A program made the position numbers and the translations under genes. The notes beneath the pieces were generated by a model that had not been told where the DNA came from, searched no databases, and was given only the letters and a program-made list of their open reading frames with translations. 64,000 nt of DNA from Paraeggerthella hominis (GTDB lineage Bacteria > Actinomycetota > Coriobacteriia > Coriobacteriales > Eggerthellaceae), in assembly GCF_021044775.1 (NCBI RefSeq), contig NZ_JAJNOQ010000010.1, positions 1-64,000 of the forward strand, written 5' to 3'. Shown here one piece after another: positions 45,743 to 53,588 of this stretch. How positions within the stretch are numbered: the first letter of the stretch is position 1; each line of letters starts with the position of its first letter.

Positions 45743-48346
45743 TCATTCAAGCTCCTCTTCGCTCTCGATGATGCTGCGGTACAGGCGCGTGGTCTCGATG
45801 GACGGATCGATGCCCAGTTCGTTCACCAAGTAGCGGCGGCATGCGAAGTACGTCTCGAGCGCCGCGCTGCGCTGCCCCGCCCCCAGCTGGGCCTCCATGA
45901 GCGCCACGTACGCATCCTCCCGCCCGCCGTCGCGCTGCAGCGCAGCCCGGGCGAACCACAGCCCCTCGCGCACTTCGCCCGCTCCCACCAGTCGCGTCGA
46001 AGCCGCCACCAAGGCGTCCACCAGCTTGTCGCGACATTCGGCCCGCCTGCCCACAAGGGCGTCATTGTTATTCTCGCTGGGAAGGATGTCGTCTGAGAAC
46101 CTGTCGTTCACCTGCGAAAACAAGTATGCCCATCCCCCGTATCCCGGCTGTTCGAACAACAGCTTGTTGCACACGTCGTCCAACTGAACAACGTCGCTGT
46201 CCAGCAGGTCGGCATCGAGGCGCAGTCCGCGTTGCTGCCGAATCAGGTACGGGCAGGTGCCGTCCGGCGTTTTGAGCGCACGCCGCAAAAGGCTCCAAAC
46301 CCCGTAGAAATTCTTGCGCGCCGCTTCCAGCGGGCTTTCCGGCCACAGCAGCGAAACCAGTTTGTCGCGCGAGAATTCGCGCCCCCGGTTGAGCACGAGA
46401 AGCGCCAGCAACGTTTTGACCTTCTGCCTCCTGAACAGCGCATCGTCGACCCGCTTGCCCCCTATGCGCACGTCCAAGCCGCCGAACAGGTTCACCGTGA
46501 GCCTCGGCGTCGCCCCGATGGCCGCAGACGGCGCGGGCATGCAAGACTGGCTGCTGAGCGCATCGGGATGGGTGGCCGAGAACACGAAGCGGCGCTCGGC
46601 GCGCTCTCGCTCGATGCGCTCATGATCCGCACGCTGGGAGAACAGGGCCATCTCGACGCGGCGCACGGCCAAAGACGAGCGCGCGTCAAGGGAAGGCACC
46701 GACACCGCTCCGCTTTCGCATGCGCGCTCGAGCCCCGCGCCCGCCATTCCGTCGAAAAGCCGCAATGCGTCCTGCGCAAGCGTCGAAACGCGCGCTCGCA
46801 CCACGACAGCCACCTGGTCGACCGGTTCCGAGGGCAAGGCCTCGGCCCGCGATCGCCCGGTGCGCGCTTCAAGCTCCGCGCAAGAGAGCACCCAAGCTGC
46901 AGCATAGGCCATCATGCGCCCGCGAACGCCGCCTTCGTACCAGGCCAACCACGCTTTCGCTCCTTCCGTGCACGACGTCTCAAGCGCATCCTGCACGGCA
47001 GCTGCCGCCGCAAGAGACCGCCCGTCCGCATCCGGCAAAAACCCGTCATCCTCGCGCGCGGCTTCGGGAGCAAGGGCCAGCGACGAGGCCAGGCGAATAG
47101 CGCGACGGCGCTCCCCTTCTTCGGCGCATCGGCCCAAGACGAGCGCCGCGGCGGCTCGCAATCCGACTGTGGCGGCAGAAGACCCGCTCACCCGTCGCGC
47201 AACGGCGCAGGCTGAGTCGCGATCCCCCAACAAGGCGCGCCGCGCGGCCTCCGCGGCGTCGAGGGAGCAGGCCAGACCGGCTTTCTCCCCGCCGAGCGAG
47301 CGGTACACGCCGCACGCGGGGACCAGGCAGGCCCCGTCGGAAAGCTCGCGGCCCCGGCTTGCCAACCATACCGCGCGCGCCTTGCGCGATGCCAGCAAGC
47401 GAGCCGCATCGCACGCACGCGCAAGCTGCTCGCGCTTCAGCAACGCGTCCGCAATGTGCGTCGCGAGCGCATCGGCGTCGGAAAACACCGACCTCTCCGC
47501 AAGGCCGGGCAATGTCGGCGAAAACGCCTCCGACAGCTCGTCCATCGAAAAAGAGGCGGCGTCGAAGCGTTCTTTCCTACAGTCGATCCCCAGGTAAGGA
47601 TACTGCTCCGACAAAATCGCAATCGAATCGTCCTCGCAGGAACCGAACGCCGCAAGGTCGGTAAGCGCGCCGTTTTGCAGGCACAGCATCGAAAACAAGG
47701 GGAGCATCAAATCGGCGGGAAGCTCCTCTTTCGCAACCGACGCGAGAAACGCTGCGCGATCGTCGGGCGTCCCCCACACAAGCGTCGCGATGCGACGAGC
47801 CGTCGGCATGAGGGCGGCGGGTTCGGCCTCGCGCTCGGCAGCCGTGCGCAAAGCATCAAGCTCGGCATCGGTCAACAGCAAGTCCGCGGCCCCCAGCTTG
47901 AGGCGGTCCCGCTGCCCATGGAAGGCATCGCGCATGGGCAGGCAGGTGACCAGAACCTCGCAGCCACGGTCGATCAGCGCGTCCATCTCGCGAGACAGCA
48001 ACTCGACGCGCTGAGGGTCCAGCGAGGGCACGTCCTCGACAACAGCCAAGAACGGAGCGCGGTCTTCCGAGGAAAGCGTCTTGGCAATGCGCCCGTCATC
48101 GAGATCGCGCAAAAAGCACGGGCTTTTCGCGTCGATCCAAAACACGTGCTCGAACCGGAAAACCGTTTCCGCGTACTCCAGCGCTACGAACGATTTGCCG
48201 AATCCCTCGGGCGCAACGATGAACCGGGGGACATGGCGCTCCCTCAGCAACTTCGCAATGAGGTCGGGGCGCCGGTAGTGGCGGGCCGAGACGAATCGCT
48301 GCGGACGACGTCCGCGACAAGCGGTCTTGGTCAGAAAATCTGGCAT
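45743..48346 (-). CDS. Large ATPase regulator with BTAD/SARP-type winged helix
   Basis: 867 residues. The N-terminal third carries a P-loop (APEGFGKS, residues 45-52) and a possible Walker B (FLAVVEDV), as in STAND-type regulators. The C-terminal 240 residues hold an OmpR/SARP-type winged helix (LTVNLFGGLDVRIGGKRVDD, KVKTLLALLVLNRGREFSRDKLVSLLWPE) followed by a bacterial transcriptional activation domain with TPR-like repeats (AALQRDGGREDAYVALMEAQLGAGQRSAALETYFACRRYLVNELGIDPS). The middle is Ala/Arg-rich. GGGAG precedes the chosen ATG. Such regulators control accessory pathways or stress responses; the target is not evident here. It is divergent from the P1 peptidase-ClC pair. Confidence 0.82.
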   Translation of the reverse strand: MPDFLTKTACRGRRPQRFVSARHYRRPDLIAKLLRERHVPRFIVAPEGFGKSFVALEYAETVFRFEHVFWIDAKSPCFLRDLDDGRIAKTLSSEDRAPFLAVVEDVPSLDPQRVELLSREMDALIDRGCEVLVTCLPMRDAFHGQRDRLKLGAADLLLTDAELDALRTAAEREAEPAALMPTARRIATLVWGTPDDRAAFLASVAKEELPADLMLPLFSMLCLQNGALTDLAAFGSCEDDSIAILSEQYPYLGIDCRKERFDAASFSMDELSEAFSPTLPGLAERSVFSDADALATHIADALLKREQLARACDAARLLASRKARAVWLASRGRELSDGACLVPACGVYRSLGGEKAGLACSLDAAEAARRALLGDRDSACAVARRVSGSSAATVGLRAAAALVLGRCAEEGERRRAIRLASSLALAPEAAREDDGFLPDADGRSLAAAAAVQDALETSCTEGAKAWLAWYEGGVRGRMMAYAAAWVLSCAELEARTGRSRAEALPSEPVDQVAVVVRARVSTLAQDALRLFDGMAGAGLERACESGAVSVPSLDARSSLAVRRVEMALFSQRADHERIERERAERRFVFSATHPDALSSQSCMPAPSAAIGATPRLTVNLFGGLDVRIGGKRVDDALFRRQKVKTLLALLVLNRGREFSRDKLVSLLWPESPLEAARKNFYGVWSLLRRALKTPDGTCPYLIRQQRGLRLDADLLDSDVVQLDDVCNKLLFEQPGYGGWAYLFSQVNDRFSDDILPSENNNDALVGRRAECRDKLVDALVAASTRLVGAGEVREGLWFARAALQRDGGREDAYVALMEAQLGAGQRSAALETYFACRRYLVNELGIDPSIETTRLYRSIIESEEELE

Positions 48347-48522
48347 GCGAATCACTCCCATCGTAAGGGAGGGATGCAGCGGTTTGAAAGGGTTTCCACC
48401 GTATCACTGCGAAGAGGGCGCCGCAAGCCGACATAAGTTCGATCCCGGCATCTTTCCACCGGCAAGCCGAAGCCGGTGCGGCCCGGTTGCGCCCTTCGGC
48501 AGCGAAGGCTCCTTCAACGGTG

Positions 48523-48528
48523 TACAAT
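48523..48528 (+). promoter_or_regulatory. -10 element (TACAAT) of the P1 peptidase operon
   Basis: TACAAT 41 bases before the ATG of the peptidase gene, with an AGGAAGGA ribosome binding site in between. Confidence 0.6.
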
Positions 48529-48568
48529 GCGACTACTGCATGACCAGTCTCCTCAGGAAGGAACCGCT

Positions 48569-49570
48569 ATGCTCCAGCCCGCTTCCCTTTCCGACCTGCC
48601 CGCGTTCTTGTGCGGCCACGCGCACGATGCCGCTGCGGCAACGGGCTGCACCGTGGTCATCGCGCCCGAAGGAGGCGTCTGCGGCGTCGATGTGCGCGGA
48701 GGCGGTCCCGCCACGCGCGAGACCGATCTGCTCAAGCCGGAGAACATGATCCAAGCCGTGCACGCCGTTGTCCTTTCGGGCGGCAGCGCTTTCGGCCTAG
48801 CCGCGTCTACCGGCGTGATGGAGGAGCTGGCGGAACGCGAGATCGGCTTTCCCGTCGAAAGCGCGCGGGTGCCGATCGTATGCGGAGCATGCCTGTTCGA
48901 CCTGCTCGTAGGCAAAAACGCGCATCCCGATGCGGCCATGGGCCGCGCCGCCGCCCGCGCAGCTTTCGAGCGTAAAGCAACCGAGCCGCTTGAAGAAGGA
49001 AACGTCGGCGCCGGATGCGGGGCCACGGTCGGGAAGCTCCTGGGCGGCGATCGGGCCATGAAGGCGGGGCTGGGCATCTGCGGGCTGCGCATGGGAGACG
49101 TGGTGGCGGTGGCCATCGTCGCCGTGAACGCGCTCGGCAACGTCTGCGAAAGCGACGGCACCTGGATCGCCGGATGCCGAGGAGCCAACGGCCTTGTCAT
49201 GGAGCCGCTCGATGCACTGACCGAGCTTGCAAGCCGCGTCCAAGACGACGGAAGCCGCGCGGTCCCAAGCGAAGGACCCTGCCCGAACACCACCATCGGA
49301 CTGGTCCTCACGAACGCCCGCATAACCAAGGCGCAGGCCACCAAAGTATCATCCACCGTCCACGACGCGTACGCCCGGGCCATCAAGCCCGTCCACACGT
49401 CCGGCGACGGCGACACCGTGTTCACGTTCTCCTCGTGCGAAGCAGAGGCCGACTACGACCTGGTGGCCATGCTGGCCACCGAAGCCATGCAGGGCGCCAT
49501 CGTGCGCGCCGTGCAAACGGCGCAAGGCGCGTACGGCCTGCCCTGCGCCCGAGACATCGCCACGCGTTAG
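48569..49570 (+). CDS. P1-family (DmpA-type) Ntn-fold aminopeptidase
   Basis: A 333-residue autoprocessing Ntn hydrolase. The characteristic cleavage point is CPNTTIG, where the second Thr becomes the N-terminal nucleophile after self-cleavage; the preceding part includes GGSAFGLAASTGVMEELAE and EGNVGAGCGATVGKL. Family members act on D-Ala or beta-peptides and on cyclic amino acids. AGGAAGGAACCGCT sets the ATG. Co-transcribed with a ClC channel ten bases downstream. Confidence 0.9.
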   Translation: MLQPASLSDLPAFLCGHAHDAAAATGCTVVIAPEGGVCGVDVRGGGPATRETDLLKPENMIQAVHAVVLSGGSAFGLAASTGVMEELAEREIGFPVESARVPIVCGACLFDLLVGKNAHPDAAMGRAAARAAFERKATEPLEEGNVGAGCGATVGKLLGGDRAMKAGLGICGLRMGDVVAVAIVAVNALGNVCESDGTWIAGCRGANGLVMEPLDALTELASRVQDDGSRAVPSEGPCPNTTIGLVLTNARITKAQATKVSSTVHDAYARAIKPVHTSGDGDTVFTFSSCEAEADYDLVAMLATEAMQGAIVRAVQTAQGAYGLPCARDIATR

Positions 49571-49579
49571 GAGTCCATC

Positions 49580-50833
49580 GTGAAGGCAGCGAAGTTCGCA
49601 AACCGTTCCCTGTTCGTCGCGTCGGTCATCGTGACCGGAGCCATAGCGGGAGCGTTCGTGTGGTTTCTCCTCTTCGTCATGAACCTGGGCATCTCTTTTA
49701 TATGGGAGAAGATGCCCGCGCATTTCGGGCCGTACTTCCCCCTGGCGGCCTGCCTAGTGGGAGGATTGATCATCGGCCTGTTCGCCAAGCGCTTCGGCCC
49801 TTACCCGGAAGATCTCAACGAGGTCATGGCCAAAGTGAAGCAAGACGGTCGCTACGAGTACGACAAGCTGGGAACCATGTCCATCGCGGCGCTTCTTCCG
49901 CTGTTCTTCGGCGGCTCCGTCGGCCCCGAAGCCGGCTTGACCGGGGCGATCGCCGGCATTTGCACCTGGGTGGGCGACCGCATGAAGCGCTTCGGATCCG
50001 ACTTCAAGCAGCTCACCTCGGTCGGCACCATGGCTGCGCTTTCCGCCATATTCACCGCACCCCTGTTCGGGTTCGCCGCACCGCTGTACGGCGGAGAGCC
50101 CGAAGGGTCCGAGCAGACCATCACCCTTCCGAAAACCTCGAAGCTGGTCGTGTACTTCTGCGCGATAGCGGGCGCGCTCGGCGCGCTTATGGGCTTGTCG
50201 TCGCTGTTCGGCGGGGGTATGTCGCTTCCGCATTACAGCGACATCCACGTCGGCGCAACCGAAGCGGTCTGGTTTCTGCCGCTTGCCTTGATCGGCGCGG
50301 CAGGCGGGTGGCTGTTCTGCGCGTTCGACGGCTGCTTCAAGCGGGCGTCGGACAAGATGGGAGATCGCCCGGTGCTGAAAGCGATCATCGCGGGGCTTGT
50401 CCTTGCAACCATGGGCATCGCGTTGCCGTTCACGATGTTCGCCGGCGAAGTGCAAACCGAGCAGCTTAACGAAGCTTGGATGAGCATGGGAGCGGTCACG
50501 CTGCTTGCGACGGGATTCGTGAAAGTGGCCGTCACGCCCCTGTGCATCCGCTTCGGCTGGCGCGGCGGACACTTCTTCCCCGTCATCTTCGCCGGCGTCT
50601 CCATCGGCTACGGCATGGCTACGCTCACGGGAGCCGACCCCGTGTTCTGCCTGTGCACCTGCACGGCAGCGCTCGTCGGCGGCGTCATGCGCCAACCGCT
50701 CATGACCGTGCTGCTGCTGTTCCTGTGCTTCCCGGTGAAAGGCGTCGTGGTGATGATCGCCGCAGCCGCATTAGGAGCAGCCCTTCCCCTTCCGAAGGCG
50801 CTGCGGACGACTACCGAAAAAAGCCATGCGTAA
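49580..50833 (+). CDS. ClC-family chloride channel/antiporter
   Basis: A 417-residue membrane protein with about ten to twelve helices. The selectivity motifs are a degenerate GSVGPEAGLTGAIAG (the GxEGP motif reads GSVGP) and GWRGGHFFPVIFAG (the GxFxP segment). No C-terminal CBS domains. GTG start with AGGAG overlapping the peptidase stop. It likely moves Cl- or H+/Cl-; physiological role uncertain, perhaps pH homeostasis or acid resistance together with arginine metabolism, which is inference. Confidence 0.88.
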   Translation: MKAAKFANRSLFVASVIVTGAIAGAFVWFLLFVMNLGISFIWEKMPAHFGPYFPLAACLVGGLIIGLFAKRFGPYPEDLNEVMAKVKQDGRYEYDKLGTMSIAALLPLFFGGSVGPEAGLTGAIAGICTWVGDRMKRFGSDFKQLTSVGTMAALSAIFTAPLFGFAAPLYGGEPEGSEQTITLPKTSKLVVYFCAIAGALGALMGLSSLFGGGMSLPHYSDIHVGATEAVWFLPLALIGAAGGWLFCAFDGCFKRASDKMGDRPVLKAIIAGLVLATMGIALPFTMFAGEVQTEQLNEAWMSMGAVTLLATGFVKVAVTPLCIRFGWRGGHFFPVIFAGVSIGYGMATLTGADPVFCLCTCTAALVGGVMRQPLMTVLLLFLCFPVKGVVVMIAAAALGAALPLPKALRTTTEKSHA

Positions 50834-50864
50834 ACCGCACCGCTTCCAATCGTTTCCGGCCGGC

Positions 50865-51173
50865 CTATGCGTCAGGAACAACCTCAAGCTTGAAGCCAAG
50901 AGCCGAAAGCACGTCGACAACGGTGCCGAACCGCGGGTTGCCCTCCGCCGATAGCGACTTGTACAAGCTTTCGCGACCGACCCCTGCCTGCTGTGCTACC
51001 TGCGCCATTCCTCCGCGCGCCTTCGCCACGTCGCCGAGAGCCCTTTGGAAGAACTCGGGATCGCCCTCGGCCAGCGCGGCAGTGAGGTACGATGCGATCG
51101 CGTCCTCGGAGTCCAAATAGCCGGAAACGCAAAACTCCTTGACCTTTAGCGGCCGTCTAAACGGATTCTTCAT
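50865..51173 (-). CDS. HigA/XRE-type antitoxin of a type II TA pair
   Basis: A 102-residue DNA-binding antitoxin with a helix-turn-helix near the C-terminus (GGMAQVAQQAGVGRESLYKSLSAEGNPRFGTVVDVLSALGFKLEVV) and an acidic N-terminal toxin-binding part. The chosen start MKNPFRRPLK overlaps the toxin gene stop by 17 bases, the usual toxin-antitoxin coupling; the gene order is toxin then antitoxin, the HigBA arrangement. Confidence 0.85.
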   Translation of the reverse strand: MKNPFRRPLKVKEFCVSGYLDSEDAIASYLTAALAEGDPEFFQRALGDVAKARGGMAQVAQQAGVGRESLYKSLSAEGNPRFGTVVDVLSALGFKLEVVPDA

Positions 51174-51492
51174 CGAAAGCCCCTTCCTGCCGTATGCGCC
51201 GAGCAAGCCGCTTCGCTCGCGCGATATCGAAACGCTGAGACCCTTTGTCTCCGCCACACAAAAGCAGAACGACCTTGCACCCATGCCGCATGCCGTACAA
51301 ACGATAGCCCGGCCCCTGCATGACGCGGAATTCGACCACCGCATCCCCGATCGAGCGGACATCGCCCCAAAGCCCGTCCTCCAGGCGAGCGATCCTCGCA
51401 AGAATGGCCACGCGAGCGCTTTCGTCCTTCAAACGCCTGAGCCACCTGTCGAACGTCGCCGTGCTGAAAACCTGAACAGAACCGTCTGCCAT
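51157..51492 (-). CDS. HigB/RelE-type toxin (killer protein, Gp49-like)
   Basis: A 111-residue ribosome-associated endoribonuclease-type toxin of the phage-derived Gp49/HigB group: VFSTATFDRWLRRLKDESARVAILARIARLEDGLWGDVRSIGDAVVEFRVMQGPGYRLYGMRHGCKVVLLLCGGDKGSQ. AAAGGAG precedes the ATG. It is transcribed before its antitoxin, and a 20-bp palindrome containing the -10 region lies 11 bases upstream. Confidence 0.88.
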   Translation of the reverse strand: MADGSVQVFSTATFDRWLRRLKDESARVAILARIARLEDGLWGDVRSIGDAVVEFRVMQGPGYRLYGMRHGCKVVLLLCGGDKGSQRFDIARAKRLARRIRQEGAFDEESV

Positions 51493-51502
51493 CTTTGCTC
51501 CT

Positions 51503-51522
51503 TTGTATCTTATAGGATACAA
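51503..51522. promoter_or_regulatory. Toxin-antitoxin operator palindrome
   Basis: A perfect 20-bp palindrome TTGTATCTTATAGGATACAA, 11 bases before the toxin ATG. Its centre contains TATAAG on the minus strand, a -10 element, so the antitoxin-toxin complex bound there would block transcription (autoregulation typical of HigBA pairs). Confidence 0.75.
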
Positions 51523-51572
51523 CTTGCCGCGTCAAGCACCTTGGCAAAAGCATAGCGAGGCAATCTAGCGCG

Positions 51573-51714
51573 CAGATGGCGCATATCCGACAAGGATCCA
51601 ACCCGACCTGCCGCGGATCCAGCAGCTTCCCAGCAAAAATCCAGCGCGCTCCTGACGCGAATCCAGCGCGGACCGCACGAAAATCCAACACGTTTCCCAC
51701 GCGCATCCAGCGCG
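51573..51714. repeat. Array of 10-bp motifs repeated every 22 bp
   Basis: The motif ATCCAGCGCG (first copy ATCTAGCGCG) recurs at 51573, 51596, 51617, 51639, 51661, 51683 and 51705. Spacings are 23, 21, 22, 22, 22 and 22 bases. Copies 1, 4, 5 and 7 read AT(C/T)(C/T)AGCGCG; copies 2, 3 and 6 vary (ATCCAACCCG, ATCCAGCAGC, ATCCAACACG). The 12 bases between are not conserved. Twenty-two bases is two helical turns, so bound proteins would align on one face of the DNA. Confidence 0.7.
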
Positions 51715-51734
51715 CATCGAAACAGCCTGGTCAA

Positions 51735-51764
51735 CGAGAAACGGGGCCGAAGCCCCGTTTCTCG
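51735..51764. terminator. Hairpin at the end of the rsfS operon
   Basis: A perfect 13-bp stem (51735-51747 with 51752-51764) and a 4-base loop (TTCG on the minus strand). It sits 30 bases after the rsfS stop codon. T-run is weak, so it may be a weak terminator or mRNA stabiliser. Confidence 0.55.
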
Positions 51765-51793
51765 CTACAAGCCGTATGGCGTGTGGACGACCG

Positions 51794-52231
51794 CTAGTTG
51801 CGCCCGAGCATCTTCGCAATGCGATCGGAATACTCGATCTCGGTCAGGCCCGCTTCCTTCGCCAGATCCACCACGGGCGCGTCGTTCCAGAGCGCCTCCA
51901 GTCGGTAGTAGTCGCGCGTTTCGGGCTGGAACACGTGCACGACGAAGCTGCCGTAGTCGAGCAGCGACCAGGTGCCGTCCTGCGTTCCCTCGCGATGCAG
52001 GGGCTTCAGGTGGCCCTGCGTGCGAACAGCCTCCTCGATCTCGTCGATGATAGCCTCGACCTGGCGGTTGTTCGACGCGGTTGCAATCACGAAGTAATCG
52101 GTTACGCCGATAAGATCGCGCACCTCCTGCACCATGATGTCGGTGGCCTTCTTCTCATCGGCGGCGCGCGCAGCGATGAGCGCGCATTCGCGAGAGGTCA
52201 CCTTGGGGGTCTCGTTCTTCGTTTCGGTCAC
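51794..52231 (-). CDS. rsfS: Ribosome silencing factor RsfS
   Basis: A 145-residue DUF143 protein that binds ribosomal protein L14 and blocks subunit joining in starvation. Conserved blocks: ATDIMVQEVRDLIGVTDYFVIATASNNRQVEAIIDEIEEAV and the SLLDYGSFVVHVF C-terminal core. GTG start with AAGGAATAAC; its GTG overlaps the yqeK stop codon (GTGA at 52228-52231), so it is translated by coupling. Last gene of the obg-to-rsfS operon. Confidence 0.95.
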   Translation of the reverse strand: MTETKNETPKVTSRECALIAARAADEKKATDIMVQEVRDLIGVTDYFVIATASNNRQVEAIIDEIEEAVRTQGHLKPLHREGTQDGTWSLLDYGSFVVHVFQPETRDYYRLEALWNDAPVVDLAKEAGLTEIEYSDRIAKMLGRN

Positions 52232-52896
52232 GTTATTCCTTTCTTCGGTGTTTCGCCTGCGGCTTCTCGCGCGCGGACAAGGTAATGGTTCCATATTTCG
52301 AGCGTTCGCGGATACACCCGCTTACGCCGATCGATAAGGTTGAGAAGAACATGTTGAAAGGTTGCCAAGAACAGCTCTTCGAGCGAGACCTGGCCAACCA
52401 GCGCGCGCAGCTTTTCCAGCCCATCGTATTTTCTACCGGGCTCGACGGCATCGGCAACGTACACGACCATATCCAAATCGCTCATGCCGATAGCGCCCGT
52501 CGTATGCAGCTCGATGGCCCGCACGATATCGCACGGGATGCAAGGATACGCCCGCGAAAGCGCGAGCGCGGCCGTGGGACCGTGCAAAAGCGCCGGAAGG
52601 TCCCCGATCGCAGAGGCATCGACGTCGAGCCCCAGCTCTTCGGCCCGTCGAAGAATTCCCTCGTCATCGAAACTCTTGTCCCAGTCGTGCAGCAGCCCCG
52701 CCAAGCGCGCCTTGCGCTCATCGACGCCGTACAAACGCGCAAGTCGCACGGCGGTGTCGGCCACCCCCAGCGTGTGCTCGTATCGAGAGCGCTTGAGCCT
52801 TGCCTTCAAATCCTGCCTGCGCGCTTCGAAAAACGCGTCGGAAAGCGCGTCGTCCCCACAAGGAGCAGGCGCGCACGACGTATCCCGTTCGCTCAT
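52228..52896 (-). CDS. yqeK: YqeK-type HD-domain nucleotidase/hydrolase
   Basis: A 222-residue HD-domain protein next to nadD, as in many bacteria. HD motif ALLHDWDK (His/Asp), the metal cluster HGPTAALAL, and the conserved late HTTGAIGMSDLDMVVYVADAVEPGRKYDG. YqeK family members hydrolyse diadenosine tetraphosphate (Ap4A). The start MSERDTSCAP follows AGGAGG; it overlaps the nadD stop and the rsfS start, each by four bases. Confidence 0.92.
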   Translation of the reverse strand: MSERDTSCAPAPCGDDALSDAFFEARRQDLKARLKRSRYEHTLGVADTAVRLARLYGVDERKARLAGLLHDWDKSFDDEGILRRAEELGLDVDASAIGDLPALLHGPTAALALSRAYPCIPCDIVRAIELHTTGAIGMSDLDMVVYVADAVEPGRKYDGLEKLRALVGQVSLEELFLATFQHVLLNLIDRRKRVYPRTLEIWNHYLVRAREAAGETPKKGIT

Positions 52897-53588
52897 CGCA
52901 ACGACCCTCCTTCCGTACCGCCGCATGCGGCGCAGCCTTGCGCGCGATACAGCGCATGCGCTTGAATATAGTCGAGAACGCCCTGCATGGTCAAATAGCG
53001 AATCGACCTTCCCGCCGCAACCCGGTCCCTCAGATCGCTCGAGGAGATGGCAAGCGCCGTAACTTCCAGATAGTCGACCGTGAAGCTCCCTCGCTCGGCG
53101 ATGGCCGCGCGATGCGATTCGGACAGCGCGTAGCCCGGCCTTGTAACCGCGATCAAACGAGCTAGATCGGCGATGGCCGCGCTTTCCCGCCATTGCAGGA
53201 TGTGGTACACCGCATCGGCCCCGGTGATGAAGCACAGCTCCACGTTGGCGGGGTAATGCGCGCGCATCTGGCGCAGCGTGTCCACCGTGTACGTGTCGCC
53301 GCCGCGGTCGATCTCGATCGAGCTCACATCGAACGCAGGATTGCTGTCCACGGCAACGCGGCACATCTCAAGACGGTGCGCGGCAGGAGTCACGTTCCTG
53401 TCCTTCTTGAACACCGGATTGCCTGCGGGAACGAACACCACGCCGTCCAGCCCGTAAGCCTCGCGCGCCTGCTCGGCGCACGCAAGGTGCCCGATATGGA
53501 TGGGGTCGAACGTGCCCCCCATGATGCCCAGCCGAGCAGGACGCCCGTCCATGCCCAGCTGATCGAACCTATCGCAGATGACGGCCAC
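52893..53588 (-). CDS. nadD: Nicotinate-nucleotide adenylyltransferase
   Basis: A 231-residue Rossmann-type nucleotidyltransferase making nicotinic acid adenine dinucleotide. Motif GIMGGTFDPIHIGHLACAEQA (HxGH) and the late SSSDLRDRVAAGRSIRYL. Start: a GTG at 53588 follows immediately after the proA stop codon (TAAGTG), suggesting coupling; a shorter form starting at MDGRPARLG (53552) is possible. Its stop overlaps the yqeK start by four bases (ATGA). Confidence 0.92.
   Translation of the reverse strand: MAVICDRFDQLGMDGRPARLGIMGGTFDPIHIGHLACAEQAREAYGLDGVVFVPAGNPVFKKDRNVTPAAHRLEMCRVAVDSNPAFDVSSIEIDRGGDTYTVDTLRQMRAHYPANVELCFITGADAVYHILQWRESAAIADLARLIAVTRPGYALSESHRAAIAERGSFTVDYLEVTALAISSSDLRDRVAAGRSIRYLTMQGVLDYIQAHALYRAQGCAACGGTEGGSLR

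Larger units (their letters stand above)
51493..51793. promoter_or_regulatory. TA promoter/operator and the 22-bp repeat array
   Basis: A 300-base gene-free stretch. Its first part holds the toxin-antitoxin operator; its second part (51573-51714) holds the periodic ATCCAGCGCG repeats described separately; and a hairpin follows at 51735-51764. No coding region other than composition artefacts. Confidence 0.7.

Noticed and set aside
51573..51714. CRISPR array
   Set aside because: Repeats are 10 bp with 12-base gaps, too short for CRISPR repeats and spacers, and no cas genes are near.
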